A DNA stretch of 64,000 bases from Globodera rostochiensis (taxonomy: Eukaryota; Nematoda; Chromadorea; Rhabditida; Heteroderidae): assembly GCA_018350325.1 (NCBI GenBank), contig JAEVLN010000005.1, forward strand, positions 2,056,142 to 2,120,141. The letters are read 5' to 3'. Made by a program: the position numbers and the translations under genes. Below are positions 1-15,528 of the stretch, piece by piece (the stretch's first letter is position 1; each line of letters opens with the position of its first letter). The notes beneath the pieces were generated by a model. It was not told the DNA's origin. It saw nothing but the letters and a program-made list of their open reading frames with translations, and made no database searches.

Positions 1-126
1 TTTTTTGGCTATCATTGCGTTTTCATAGTCCTTTTGGCTGTTTAAAAAGTCGAAAGGTTCCAAAGAACGCAACACCGAGTCGCTCATTTATTCTTTTTTA
101 TTTACCATTTTTCCCATAAATTTTAG

Positions 127-3032
127 CGTGAAGTCATTCGGAATAACGTTGTGCTGATGCTGAGCGAGTTAAGCCGCGGCAACACCGCCATTCAACAGTT
201 ACTTGCGTATGAGAACGCGTTTCAACTCCTTTTCGATTTTATTGCCCAAGAGCCTTTGGATAGTGCGTTTTACGATTGTTTGGTTTGTAATTTTCTTTTT
301 ATGGTTCCAGGTATTGTTGTTGAGGATTGTCTGTTCGTTATCCTAAATCTGCTGAAGAAGAATCCCAGCAACCAAGAAGGATTTCGTGAGGCAAAGTTTG
401 TAGTACTTTCTTCTCGCGGCCTTCCAAACAACGCATTTCTTTCAGTCTGACCAAACAGCTCACTCACCTAGCCAATTCTTTCATATTTCCTGCTGAAGAG
501 GTTGACCCCTCTTTTGGTGCTTCCGGTGGACTGCCCGACGACGAGTGGAGCTCCCAAAAGATAGCCAATTTTATGCTCATTCTCCAGTGCATTCGGTCGT
601 TGGTTTCCCCGGTCGACAACATTCACCAGTCGACGCATTCAGCCCAAAAGTCTCTGCTTCAAGCGGGTGATTGCGTTAATTTAGTCCCATAAGACTTGTC
701 CTCCCAGGAATGCTTGATTTGCTGTGCAAGGTGCTGCTTTCCCAGTTGGGCGTGTCGGTGGAAGTTTTGGCTGAGTCGGTGATCACTGTGGCGGAGATGA
801 TCCGTGGCAATTATGCCAACCAGGAATTCTTTGCACAATCCACGGTGGCCGACCAGGACGGTGTTAGGTGTGTGGAAACAAAAGGTTATTAACTTAAGTC
901 CGAATAATTCATTTTAAGACCTGCTCTGTTGATTTTGCTGCTTTCAATGACCTCTGAACGACAACCTTTTCGTCTTCGACTCGCTGTTTTCTACTGCTTT
1001 CTTTGCTATTTTTATGACAATGAAAAAGGAAAAGTCAAGGTCTTTTTTTATTATTATTTTAGAGTACCTCTAAACCTGAACTCTTTTCATTTGTTAGATC
1101 ATCGACACACTTCTGCCCCAAAGCGACAATCGCTCATCGGAAGAGGAAAGCAACGCGATGATTGGACATTATTTGTGCGGTGCGTTGGTCAACCATGAGC
1201 CGGTTCAAGTTTGGTGTGTGTGTTAATGTCGAAACTGAAGTTAGAATTTTCATTGTTTTAGGTTCGGGTCGGTCGCACTTCTCCACACACTGTTGGAGGC
1301 CGACCACCTTAAGCCCCAACTTTTGCGTGTTCAGCTGTCCACTGCGGGCTCTCAGGAGCCCCAATCGCTTCTCGCTCATTTGGGTCGGATGTTGTGCGGC
1401 TGTGGCCCTCGCAAGTTGCAGATTCGATGCGGTCTTCTGATGCTGTTGTCTGTGTGGACACACAACTGTACACCGGCAATTGAACTTTTCTTGACGTCTT
1501 TTGGCTCAAATTCGGGCAACGATGAACACAACATAGTGCATTATCTTATCGGACAATTGGGTTCGGGAATTTTAACCCCAACTGTTAGCTGTCGAAGATC
1601 ATTGATTCAGTTGATCAAAACACCGAAATAACAGAGGCGGAAAATCAACTTGTCAAAGGGCTGGTTGCGTTTCTCGTCGGCGTTTCTCTCCATTGTTGGG
1701 AAGTGGCAGAGGGAAAGGCGGACAAAAAGTAAGGCACAGATTGGACCACACGGAAACCAGCTTTGTTTACACTTCAGAACACAGCTCACGCACTTGATCG
1801 AACGCCGAGTGGGACGGGAGCGGATGGCTGAGTATATTGAGGGTATTTCCAAATCGGAGTTTTATATTCGGGCGGCTCAACGGCCTCAGCCACTGGCCAA
1901 GGGTCCTTCTGATTTGCTTCTCGATTATCAATTTGCTAAACTCTTCAAAATAATGGAGGGTTTGTTTGGCATTTGTCTTTTCTGTTCCTAAACTGTTCGT
2001 TAAGGTCCTCTGTTAAAGTTTTTCCGTCCAAACGGCGAATTATCTTCTTCAGTAAATGCTCAGCTCGAGGGGGCGCTGGTGCCTTACAAAAAGTTGATTA
2101 AAAAACAGGACGAAACCATTGCTGAGCTTACGAGGGAACTTAAGGAGTTCAAAGTCATACAAAAGCTTCAAAAAACGGATAAAGAGCAGCTGCAAAACCA
2201 CACAAATTGCAACGGGGTGTTGTTTTTGCTCTTTTTCTATCTCTTTAATTATTTTTTTTTAGTTTCTTAATGGCGTTGCACATGAGAATTTCGTCCCGCC
2301 TACGGCTCTTGCGACTTCTTCAGCATATGAAGAAGAATTGTCGCGGTTGAGGACGGAATTGGCCGATAAAATGACACTCAGTGAGCAGAGAGCCGACGCG
2401 GAAACGAAACTGCAACAATTGACAATGTTGGATTTTCATTTTTTTGTTTTAATTATTAAATTTTATTTTAGCATTGCACAACAGTGGCAAGCCGAAGCGG
2501 AACGGTACAAACAATGGGCTTTGCAGTGGCAATCATATCAAATTTCTCAGGTATTTGTGCTTATTATAATCCGAAAACAATTGATTCAGTTGCCTAATCC
2601 GCTTGATTCGGTGATTCAACAATTGGAACAACAGAAAATAGATCTTGAACAACAAATCCAGTACGGATGGCAAGCTTTTGAAGCGCAAAGTACTCAATTG
2701 GCCGAACTCGTTCGGATTTCGGAAGCAAACGCAAACAAAGCTCAGCAAGCTGAGCGTGCATTGGCCGAGTCTAACAGCGAACGAGAGACATTGCGGTTCC
2801 ATGAACAGGTTGAAATGGTAGAGGTTTAAGAATTTGCCCGTCTTTTTAGCAGTTGCAAAATGTTCCATCGGAGTCTGCCGATGCAACTCATAGGGAGGAG
2901 TTGGCACTGTTGAAGCGTGAACACGAAGACCTGTTGCTGCTGTTGGCAGAACAAGACAAGAAAATGCACGACTACCGACGGCGGTTGGCCTCGCATGGGG
3001 AGACGTTGAGCGACGCGGATGAAGAACCCTAA
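127..3032 (+). CDS. uso-1: USO1/p115 general vesicular transport factor, 5' end outside window
   Basis: Long coiled-coil tether that captures COPI/COPII vesicles at the cis-Golgi. The window opens inside the armadillo-like head: the first exon follows a TTTTAG acceptor at 121-126 and reads [19 protein letters not shown], then a segment with [21 protein letters not shown], which is the typical p115 head motif. Further exons (about 440-690, 710-870, 920-1040, 1100-1190, 1262-1610) continue the helical repeats. From about 2040 the protein turns into a coiled coil rich in E, Q and K, and it ends in a short acidic tail (SDADEEP, stop 3030-3032), as in p115. Introns are small and AT-rich. Family call is secure; exon edges were set by eye and the N-terminal third is missing. 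Confidence 0.88.
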
Positions 3033-3453
3033 TTGAGCCAACATCAACCCACGGAACGTTTCAACCATTTGTGATTCTCGAGACTTTGAGTATTTCGAGA
3101 TCCCAACTTTGAGTGTCACTAACTCTGGCCGTTCTTTTCCATTTCAATGATTTAATGGAATAATTTATTTTTTTATTTTCCTTCGATTGTTGCGATTGCC
3201 TTTTTTGCTTAGCTGGTTGTGTTGTTCTTAATTTTCCATATGGTTTATTGTTGCTGATTTGTGAGATCAATGGATCAGACAGGTGTATTTTGTATTGGCA
3301 AACACTGTGATTGTTTTTTGATGATTTAACCAGAAAATGTAGTCTCCCTCCTTAATTCAAAATATTGACTTCTTTTTGATTCTTAAAATTTCTAAAGGAA
3401 TACATATACGCGTAAAATCGTTTTAAAGCACTTACCTTGTTATAAGAAAAGGG
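3033..3453. other. USO1 3' UTR and intergenic spacer
   Basis: AT-rich, no open frame that continues either neighbour and no repeat seen. It contains the USO1 3' end and probably the leader of the first NADAR gene. Confidence 0.5.
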
Positions 3454-4230
3454 ATGGTGATCGCGACACCGCCAGCAACGATGGAGGAGGGTCGAATTCT
3501 GCTGGTCGGAAATGAGAACGACATTTTGCATTCGGCGTTCTGTTTCCCGCTCAACGAATGCGGCAAAAGGTCAAAAAGTCTCTGTTCTTTTACCGGTTTC
3601 TTGCCGTTAGGTATCCGAGTGCCGATCATTACGCTCACGCCCAAATTCTCATGCAACTCAAATTGGATGAGGTGCACTTCCCAATCATCGTTTGTTTTAT
3701 TTTTTGCTGTCAGGTCCATATTTTGGAACTGCTGGCCACGTCAAGTGGAAATGTGCCGAGGAAAGCGCGCGAATTGCTTCAGGCGAATATGCCTCACGGG
3801 CACGACATGAACTCGCTGGCACAATATCTCATTACCAGTAAGTAGCCGGAGGGGACTCTGACAATGTTTTCGCCTTTTCAGGCCGTCAGTCTTACACAAT
3901 GCTCGGACTTCGACTTCGTGCTGAGCAGGACAAAAGTGAGTTTTTTGTTGTTTGAAATTCTTTGTTACGAAAACCGAAGGATTTCGACAAACGCTGCTGG
4001 AGACGGGCGATGCGCTTTTGATTGTGTGCGACCGACGCGACCCTGAATTGGGCATTGGTATGGACGACGAGCAATTTGTGGCATTTTCCCGTCAACGGCA
4101 CGCCAACGCCGAACGCATTTCAACTTGGATGCACGACGAGAAACAGCGACCCCGGGAGTTGGGGCAAAACCAACTGGGCTTCTTTCTGATGTGGTTGCGT
4201 TATGAGCTGAGGTGGTCGGCGGGGACATAA
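3454..4230 (+). CDS. NADAR-domain protein, copy 1
   Basis: Exons join to a protein of about 190 residues with the NADAR (DUF1768, YbiA-like) layout: a central RYPSADHYAHAQILMQL segment (the family's YPSxEHYYQ motif) and a C-terminal LGQNQLGFFLMWLRYEL (the family's LGxNxLGxxLMxxR motif). Bacterial YbiA is an N-glycosidase acting on phosphoribosyl riboflavin intermediates, and some NADAR proteins remove ADP-ribose from guanine; which activity applies here is unknown. ATG at 3454 opens the frame; stop at 4228-4230. Introns near 3571-3606, 3690-3718 and 3840-3881 split the frame. It is the first of three adjacent paralogues on the same strand. The N-terminal half is the least certain part. Confidence 0.75.
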
Positions 4231-4344
4231 CGAAGGGGACAAGTGTAAAGAGTTGAGGGCGTCCCTGGGCAATGTTTTAAGGAATACAAATTTAAACATT
4301 CTCTAATTTTCAAAAACATTTTACTTTTCTAAGAGGTTGATTGT

Positions 4345-5197
4345 ATGCAATTTGAGTTCTGCAGGGAAAAGGAGAAGGCGGGATGGTTATCGACTGTTGA
4401 AATCCGTACTGAAGGACTTTCGACGGATCAGGACGAGCAGCCGGTGGTCATTTCCGTGTCCGATTTTGCGCTCGCCCTTCAGGGGCCATTCCAACCGCTC
4501 AGCAATTATTACGCCTTGCCATTTGAACTCAAGGGTAAAGAAGTCGAACGATTTTCTAAGATTTTTCAAATCTTAAGGCGAAACTTATCGGTCTGTAGAA
4601 CACTACGCTTACCAACGCCTTTTTGAGGCTCTGAAGTTTCCGTCTGAGGACGTAATGCGACTGCGCACGACCGTCAAACCAGCGGACGTGGCCAAATGCG
4701 CGCTGAGAGTATTTGACAAGCAGCAAGTTTGAAAATTTTGGCCGAATTGGGAGGCTAAAATCAGACAAATTTTGCTTTTAGGTCGATGCGTCTGAAATTG
4801 AGCACAAATCGAATCGATTGGATCGTTGGCGACAGTCCGCGATGAAACACAAAATTACCAAAAGTGATTATCTGCAAAAATTATTGCTGAGCACCGGTCA
4901 TGCCATTCTGCTCGAAACAACCGCAGGTTTCAAATGTTGACTGGTGAATGTCTGAAATTTTATAAACATTTTAATTCAGAGGCCGACCTCCGCTGGGTGG
5001 TCGGAACTGACGAATTTGAGATTCAGCATTTGTTGACCAAAAAGTACGTCTCGCCACAGCTGTTGGTTCAGTGGATGTGCGGTCGGGCAAAGGCACCGCC
5101 GTCGTTGGGCCACCTCGGTGGAAACAAAACCGGCCTTTTGTTGATGGAATTGCGCTCCAAATTGGCGCTTGGAGAGACGCACAGGTCGTACAAATAG
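4345..5197 (+). CDS. NADAR-domain protein, copy 2
   Basis: Best-preserved of the three. The first exon has PFQPLSNYYALPFELKG followed, after a short intron near 4534-4577, by ETYRSVEHYAYQRLFEALKF, together the classic NADAR opening (PLSNFY...VEHYYQ). The C-terminus has GHLGGNKTGLLLMELRSKL, the conserved LGxNxxGxxLMxxR block. Other introns lie near 4731-4782 and 4927-4979. ATG at 4345 sits just after a CTAAGAG sequence that could be a trans-splice acceptor. Stop at 5195-5197. The gap to copy 1 is only 114 bp, so co-transcription is possible. The copies have diverged strongly in sequence, so this is not a recent duplication. Confidence 0.8.
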
Positions 5198-5235
5198 TAA
5201 AATTGGGAGTATTTCCAATTTGAATAAAAGAGGTA

Positions 5236-6306
5236 ATGTACATAAATAGAATGCCTTTGATTTCGCCAATCACTCCCGGCACTGTGCTGCGTCTGGCTTT
5301 GTCCAACCATATGATCTGCTTCACGCCGGAGAGCGTTCTGCACCCATTTTACCCGGCGCCCATTCGTCACTCCGTCTTTGTCTTCAACGGGGACGGCGAC
5401 CCGTTCCCATCGGCTGTGCATTTGGTGGCCCATATGGGCATAAAGTTTGTCCTGGCTTCGTTATTGCTTATGTTGGTTAAATTAAGATTTTTGGGAATCA
5501 ACCGAGGGGACATGGAATGGATAATGGGGACACCAGATGGGCCCGAATGTTGGGAGCGGTTGCATTCCGTCATTTGCGAGCAGATTCAGTTGCCATTGGA
5601 GAAGATACAGCAGTGGTTTGTTTGCGTTTGGTCACTGATGGCTTCGGGCGGATCTGGTGAATTCACTTAACAAATAAGGTACATGGATGAGCGCCAAAGA
5701 GCATTGAAAGAGGCGATGAAGCTCCAATTTGATCAGCACCCCGCGCTTCTGAGGGTTTTGCTTGACACACAGGTTAGAGAGGAAACGTTTGTTGATTTTT
5801 TGATGTTTCTGATTACCAAAAAATATCAGGACGCTTTCTTGGTGTGCTGTTGTCGTTTTTCTAGCGTCGAAGCCGAGCTGTACGTTGGAATGCGAGAGCG
5901 CGACTTGCGCCTTTGGCTCACACACCTTCGCCAAAGCACAAAACAGGTAACTGCGCGAGTATACTCCGCTTTAACGCATTTTGGTTAAAAGCTTATGGAC
6001 CTTTGCCTTCGTCCGATGGCTTTTCGTCCGCCATTTTTCGGCGGCAATCGCCTCGGCCTTTTGTTGATGGAATTGCGCCGGGAATTTATTCTCGCAGGCG
6101 TTTTTCCCAACCAACTGCCCGAGCTGCCACTGAATGTTGACACAATTCTCGGCTCTGATTCCCCAATGGAAAATTTTGCGGTAAATAAATGAATTTTTTT
6201 ATTTTATTTTTAAGCAATAAAACTTCAGGCAACTTCGTCCTTTGATGTGCTCAGCCCGCTAAACTTTACTGCTCTCTGGGCCAGTACGGCTTTAACCATT
6301 AAATAA
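5236..6306 (+). CDS. NADAR-domain protein, copy 3 (divergent)
   Basis: Starts 38 bp after copy 2. ATG at 5236 (MYINRMPLISP; an in-frame ATG at 5251 is an alternative). Contains HPFYPAPIRHSVFVFNGDG, then DPFPSAVHLVAHMGIKF in place of the usual SxEHYYQ block, and near the end FFGGNRLGLLLMELRREF, the conserved C-terminal NADAR block. The usual glutamate of SxEHYYQ is replaced (SAVHLVAH), so catalysis may be altered. A last intron (about 6181-6229) joins to an exon ending ALTIK, stop 6304-6306. A TTTAG acceptor and the next gene's ATG follow within 20 bp, which suits a nematode operon. Confidence 0.65.
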
Positions 6307-6323
6307 TTTAGGATTTGTTTAAA

Positions 6324-8111
6324 ATGCACAGTTTCTTGTCAGATCCCTACCTTCTGATGACTAAACATCAGGGAGACGGTTCAGCGGCCGGGGCAATTGC
6401 TGTCAATGCCGAAGTGTTGGAGCAGAATTGGACCAACGCTTTGTCGAAGAAACAGCCGCCTCTGCTAATTTCGCGTGACGACTCTCTCATCGAAAACGCT
6501 TTTGCTCGGATGTTTACCAATGAAAATGGACCGACGAACGGCGCGTTGTCATCTGAGAATGGCTTTTCTGGCGGCGATTGTACGCTTGATGAGATGTCCC
6601 ACGAAATGTTGCGCACCCTTTACATCAAAGTGCTTTTTTCGTTCTTAATAATTGTTCAAATTCTTTTTTTGTTTCCAGATGAGCTCGCAATTTCGAACCA
6701 AAATGGGCGAGTTGGACGACCTCCAACAGCACATCAGTGTCCGCTCTCGCGACAGCTCGCGTTTACAAGAACTTCGTCGAACGCTCGAGCGCACTCGCGA
6801 TCAGGTGGGCAAGGCTAACGTTCGATGATCTTAATTGACTTTTGTTTTCTAATGTTTCCGAATTAGTTAGAGAAAAGCAGCAGTGGTCAAACGCCTTCTG
6901 CATTGTCCAACGCGCCACTCCAGAACACACCGTTGTCGATGCATCAAAACGACCCGGTCATTGGCGGGCCGCCACCGACGTCGAACACGCCACTGACTAT
7001 GAACGCTCAATGGACGCAGGCAGCCGCAATTTCTTCGGGCCATCTGCAACGGCCTCCACCATTTCCTCCAAGAATGGACCATCACACACTCCACGGGAAC
7101 AGCAGGTGTTTGAGCGGTTGTTTCTCTTTAATTCCAATTGAAACCCCAATTTTTCAGAGACGAACTTCCAATTCAAGACGGAACTCCCCAGTTACGCCCT
7201 CTTCAGCTCCATCCCCCCTTCCAGCACTGTCAAATGTCTTCGGGACGGACGGATGGACACCCAATTGAATGCGCCGCTGCTCCTTTGGGCAAAATCCCCT
7301 CTTTGTTCTCGCAAGAACTGAGCTCAATGCCCTCGGCTGCACATCATACCGTCTCATCTCAGCGGCGTCACACGCCGCCACCCCCGCCTCATAAGCGCGA
7401 TTATCCTCCGCTACCTTATGGACAAAGTAGTCATCATTCTCTCGCAATTGATCTTACAAATTTATGTCTTAGGTGAAGAGAGTCGTCGGGGACGTTGGGA
7501 ACGTGGTGCGAACGGACGTCGTGGGCGGCGAGGAGGTCCCGGGGGCCGGCCTTCAGATCGATCAATTTCCCCGTCTTATGGAAGACGAAGTGGTGCGCGG
7601 GTTCCTGTGTCACCAGTACGTGTAACCGGGGCAAATGCCGTAGAGCCGGAGCGACAAAGGTGGGAATTAGTTTAAGATGTTTTATAAAAAGAATTAATAT
7701 TTTTCAGAATTGCACCATCTTATCAGAGAATATCTCAGCAGCAAAGAGTTTGTCCAACAACAGCACCACCGGCTACTCCAAAGTCGTCGACGAGTGTTTC
7801 CTCAACCCAAAGGAATTTGTCCAGTAAGCGATGAGAGAGAGAACTGAAGGAAAACTTTGGTACTTTCTGCCCCCACCCAAAAAGTCGAAACAAAACCCCC
7901 CAAAAGATTGAATAAATTGCTATAACTGGATCGGATTTGTGAAGGTGACACGGGTTGATGCAGAACAATTAATGCAAATTCTCTATTTCAAAGACAAAAG
8001 AATTTATCAGATAGCGACGAGCAACAACAACCGCCACCAAAACGCCCGAAACGGGTAGTGGACGAAGCGGAATTGAGTGAAGGTGAAATACTCAGCGATG
8101 AAGACGATTGA
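6324..8111 (+). CDS. RGG-rich disordered protein, probably nuclear; unrecognised
   Basis: Not assigned to a family. Joined exons give roughly 480 residues. It opens MHSFLSDPYLLMTKHQGD, has a short helical stretch (LDDLQQHISVRSRDSSRLQE, about 6703-6770), then long Pro/Ser/Gln-rich low complexity, an arginine-glycine block (RRGRWERGANGRRGRRGG, about 7480-7545), and an acidic end EAELSEGEILSDEDD with a basic KRPKR just before it, a possible nuclear localisation signal. Phases agree across the introns at 7450-7488, 7659-7706 and 7825-7994. Composition resembles RNA-processing factors, but that is inference only. Its ATG is 17 nt after the stop of NADAR copy 3 and just after an ATTTAG acceptor, so it may be a downstream operon gene. 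Confidence 0.6.
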
Positions 8112-8730
8112 TGATCTACGACAGATCAGTCCCATATCTAGAATGATGGCACGCACTTCAACCATTTTTTAATTAAATTCATGAGAGACCGGATTGTCCA
8201 AGTAAATTAATTTGTGGCTAGAACGAGAACTCGGTTTCAGCCGTTGGGTTCCTCTTCTTCCATCACATGGTTGTTTTCCGGATTGAACTCATCCACAATC
8301 AAGATCGGGGCAATAACTTGCTTCAACCTTTCTTTCCCTAGTTGAATCCCAGGGCCCGGGATGACCAGAAATTGTGATAGTTCGGTTTGTATCTCCCTTT
8401 TTTTAACTTTTTGTCTTAAAATGGTTTTAGGGGTATTCGGGGCGTGGAATGCGCCTCCATTTCGGCCAATTAGAACCCCTGACCCGAAGTTGATCCCAGT
8501 TTAGTCTCAGTCGAACCAAACGCCGGGATTTAGGATCCCGATCCAAGCGGTCAATCATTTATGCTTATGCCCCAACCTGCTGGACAACAACATTCTGGAA
8601 GCATTAAGTAGTCTAATTTTATTCTGAAATCAGATAATCGACCAGATAGCGTAAGTTTTAAGTCCATAAACAAACAGAAGAATATAAGCGCAGAATATAC
8701 AGTCATTTAATGAACAAATTTGCGACACAA
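8112..8730. other. Convergent intergenic region
   Basis: Lies between the stops of the RGG-rich gene (+) and PRC1 (-). No open frame, repeat or transposon end recognised. Confidence 0.5.
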
Positions 8731-10652
8731 TTATTTCATCCGCGTTTTATGATCATCCGGCGGTTCCATCTAAAACATAACCAAAATATTAAAAAAGCGA
8801 AACCAAAAAAAAAACTGCCAACCATCGGTGACACGAGCGGAAAAATGGCGGACAACTGACTGCACGAAAATGAGCGCTTGCGAGTGCCGCGCATGCCCTC
8901 GCCGATCTTGTGGGAAGTCTGCTAAAAGTTACCGGGAACATATAAATTTCGTGGGGGGGGGGGAGCGATTAGAACCAACCTTTTGCGCCTTCTGCACTTC
9001 TTTGTCTTGCTGGTATCCTTGCATCACTGACTTTGCGTACTGATCCGCTCGCTTTCCATCAACGACAATGTCGTCAACACTGAACTTCTTCACATACTCG
9101 TCGCAGAGTTCACGAAGTTCATCCAACAACTTCGGAACTTTTTGTTCGACCATTTTCCTTTGCTGATTCCGGGATTTTATTTTACTTTTTGAAGGCATTA
9201 AACAACCTTAAGCTTTGTGTTCAGACTTCCGGCCCGATTCTTATAGAAAGATGCGCGGCATACGCGTCTTTCGGTGTCCAACTTTTGCTTCCAGCTCGCC
9301 ATCCATTCGTTCAATTTGTCAAAGACAGGCTTTGCACGTTCGTATACCTCTTGACGGGCTCGAACTTCTTCCTCCAGACTTTGCAGTTGGCTTTCATTGA
9401 GGAGCTCTGACAATAATTAATTATAAAATAAAAAGAAAAACGATAACATACTCAGGTTAAGCTTCGACGGATATTCCGTGGAGAGCGGCGGTCGAAAACA
9501 TTTTGTGGCCAAATCATCCAATTTGACAATGAGCTCATCGTAGCGGAAGGCGACCTGCTCAATCCACGCGTCGTATTGGTCTTTCAGCTAAAACCTCATT
9601 AGATTGAAACGGATAGACGTATTGGGCTTAAATCACCCACCCGTTGGTTGATGGCGCCCATCTTTTTCAGAACCTCCGATGACAACACAACCGAATGATT
9701 GTGCAGATCGATGCGCAGGCAATGAAGGTCGTCCTCTCCGATGCTGTTGTTGGCCGGCAGCTGGATGGACTCGTAAATGCTAAACAAATACAATTTTATT
9801 TTGACTTTTGACAAAGAACGGAACAAACCGTTTGCTTTCCGCCTGAAGTTGAAGGGCTTTCTCAAGCCGTTTGTTGAACAGGCTGCGCACCGTCTTGATC
9901 TCGTCATTCAGTTTGCCGAGCTCAGCTTCTGTCAAAATCTAAAGAAAGAATACCCATCAGCCTTTTTTTTTTAAATTTCCGAATACTCTGTCATGGACTC
10001 CTTCAACAGAATGAGCCATCGTTCCGGTCTGAACACACAACGCCTCATACTTCTCGTACAGAGTAATTTGTCTTCCAACGATTTCCTCCCTTTTAACGAC
10101 CAATCGGTTCATTTCCGTGTCGAGCGCTTTCAACTAAACGTGAAAAACAAAAAATATCGCAAGCAATTAGCAATAAATACCAATGCAATGGAGTCGGGAG
10201 GATAAAGCGATTCTTCGAAAGATGGCAAAGCCAAAAACTTTCTCAGATTGGACACCGCCTCTCGACGAGCTTCCAAATCAGCAACGACATTTTGAATCAT
10301 CTGAAACAAACAGCATAAAAGAACCTCCTTTCTCTCTTACTTCCTCTTCCGATGACCGAATGTCGCCCAACAAATTGTGAACATATTCGGAAGCTTGTTG
10401 TGCTCGATGTTCACGAGTTGGCATATCCATGTGGACCCGGTTCCAAAGCTCATTAAGACCGCGAAATGCACTCCGGATGGTACGAGCCAAATTTTCTGCA
10501 GAGTCTTCGACGCCAATTCTAAAAGGACAAACGTTTTTAAATCATTGATTTTAAGAATAACAAAACGACGACCTCTGTCGTTGTGGAAATGAGTCGGGAG
10601 TGGAAGAAAGCGGACTGGCAAAGATGGAAGTTGCATTGTTTGTCGTTGACAT
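8731..10652 (-). CDS. spd-1: PRC1/MAP65/Ase1-type microtubule cross-linker
   Basis: Cross-links antiparallel microtubules at the central spindle in anaphase and cytokinesis. ATG at 10652 (MSTTNNATSIFASPLSSTPD) joins in phase to an exon with AFRGLNELWNRVHMDMPTRE, matching the PRC1 N-terminal helix (LREIWELIGIPEDQR). Then come long helical exons, and the diagnostic spectrin-fold block FDKLNEWMASWKQKLDTE...FYKNRAGSLN, continuing across a short intron (about 9155-9197) into KQRKMVEQKVPKLLDELRE, as in PRC1 (NRGGNLLKEEKQRKKLQKxLPKLEEEL). Two small C-terminal exons give a basic tail ending EPPDDHKTRMK, stop 8731-8733. The intron after the QKAQK exon holds a G/C homopolymer run. Symbol is by orthology with the C. 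elegans family; it has paralogues, so the exact orthologue is uncertain. Confidence 0.85.
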
Positions 10653-11317
10653 TATTATATTGAAATCTCTGAACACAGCTTGGAGAGATAGTTTTAAATT
10701 TACAACAAACATCGGACCCCCAAATCCCGCATTACTACAGTCTAAGTTCTTTAAAATTGTGAATGAACCTGGAATAATTAAACGGATTTTTGAAATTAAA
10801 AACTAGCGGGTCACCCCCAACTCGTCCCAGACATCCCATCCCCACACGGTACGCAACTAATGTCCATCGCCCATAAAATTCCATCTATTTTTTGATCTAA
10901 AACAATAAAACAAAACGAAATTGAAAACTACAATTAAATTGGTCAAATTTGTGGCGTCACTATGGGTCAAGCCCTGCAGCTGCAGCAGAGAAAACCCCCT
11001 GCCCATACTATTTCGCCTTTTCCTTTCTTCCTCTAACCGTTCTCTTCTTTTGGCGTTCTCTCTCACCTTTTCAACCATCAAAAAAGCATTAGACGAACTC
11101 ACTTATTAGGAACGATATTGCATTTAAATTTTAAAACAATCGCTGACAAAACATCAATGACGAGATCACACCCGGGAGCGTGAAAAGGGTGAATATGGAC
11201 AAACCCGACAAGTACCTAAATTCAAATCTTTAAAAAAGAGCCGCGGGTTGGCTTAATGTGAACATTTTAGCACTCAAAAATCATTTGAGTCGAATTTCAG
11301 TTGTTTTAGATTCGATT
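10653..11317. other. Divergent promoter region of PRC1 and MCM5
   Basis: Shared 5' region of two cell-cycle genes read in opposite directions. A minus-strand open frame at 10857-11102 (charged, RRERLEEERKRR) is not supported by splice sites joining it to PRC1. A TTTTAG just before the MCM5 ATG (near 11304-11309) could be a trans-splice acceptor. Confidence 0.5.
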
Positions 11318-15007
<3,690 letters not shown>

Positions 15008-15528
15008 GACGATTCTGTTGAACAATTCAAATTTGTTTCATGCACTTTTACACATTGGACTCGTTTTGTTCATTTTGATGGTCTCTTTTTGATAAAGTTG
15101 ATTTGAACTTTTTGGGTGACTCAAAACAATGGAATTTGGTATTCTTTCTTTACACTCAAATCCGATTCCGATCCGAGTGTCTAATTGTTTGAAACTCATA
15201 ATCGATTGAAGTCTCATAAAAGTTTTGGTCAGAAAAAGCTCCAAATTTTAGAATTTTTCACTTTTTAGGCCGTACTTTTCAAGCTTTGTCTAATCCCTAA
15301 TTTGTAAGCTTAGCTTAATGATAGCATCAACTTCTTAAGAACTTTCATATGGTGGGTTTTCCTGTTCTTTGGCATTTTGTTTCTTTTCGTTGCAAGGCAA
15401 AGCAGTTGGAGTAAACGGCGGCGAACAAACTGAAAAATGTGGAGACCAAATCAAAGCAAAGAAACAGAAACAAATAAATAAATGATTTAATTGTTTTGCT
15501 TAATTTTCTTTCTTTTTTAGATTTTAAA
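15008..15528. other. MCM5 3' region and TRAP-alpha upstream region
   Basis: AT-rich spacer with no open frame of note. A long T-rich tract with TTTTTTAG at 15513-15520, 9 bp before the TRAP-alpha ATG, looks like a trans-splice acceptor. Confidence 0.5.

Noticed and set aside
3454..6306. NADAR genes as bacterial contamination or very recent transfer
   Set aside because: All three have spliceosomal introns, neighbour-like base composition and strong mutual divergence.
10857..11102. Charged minus-strand frame (RRERLEEERKRR) as a PRC1 first exon
   Set aside because: A downstream ATG exon at 10652 already joins in phase to PRC1, and no donor links this frame.
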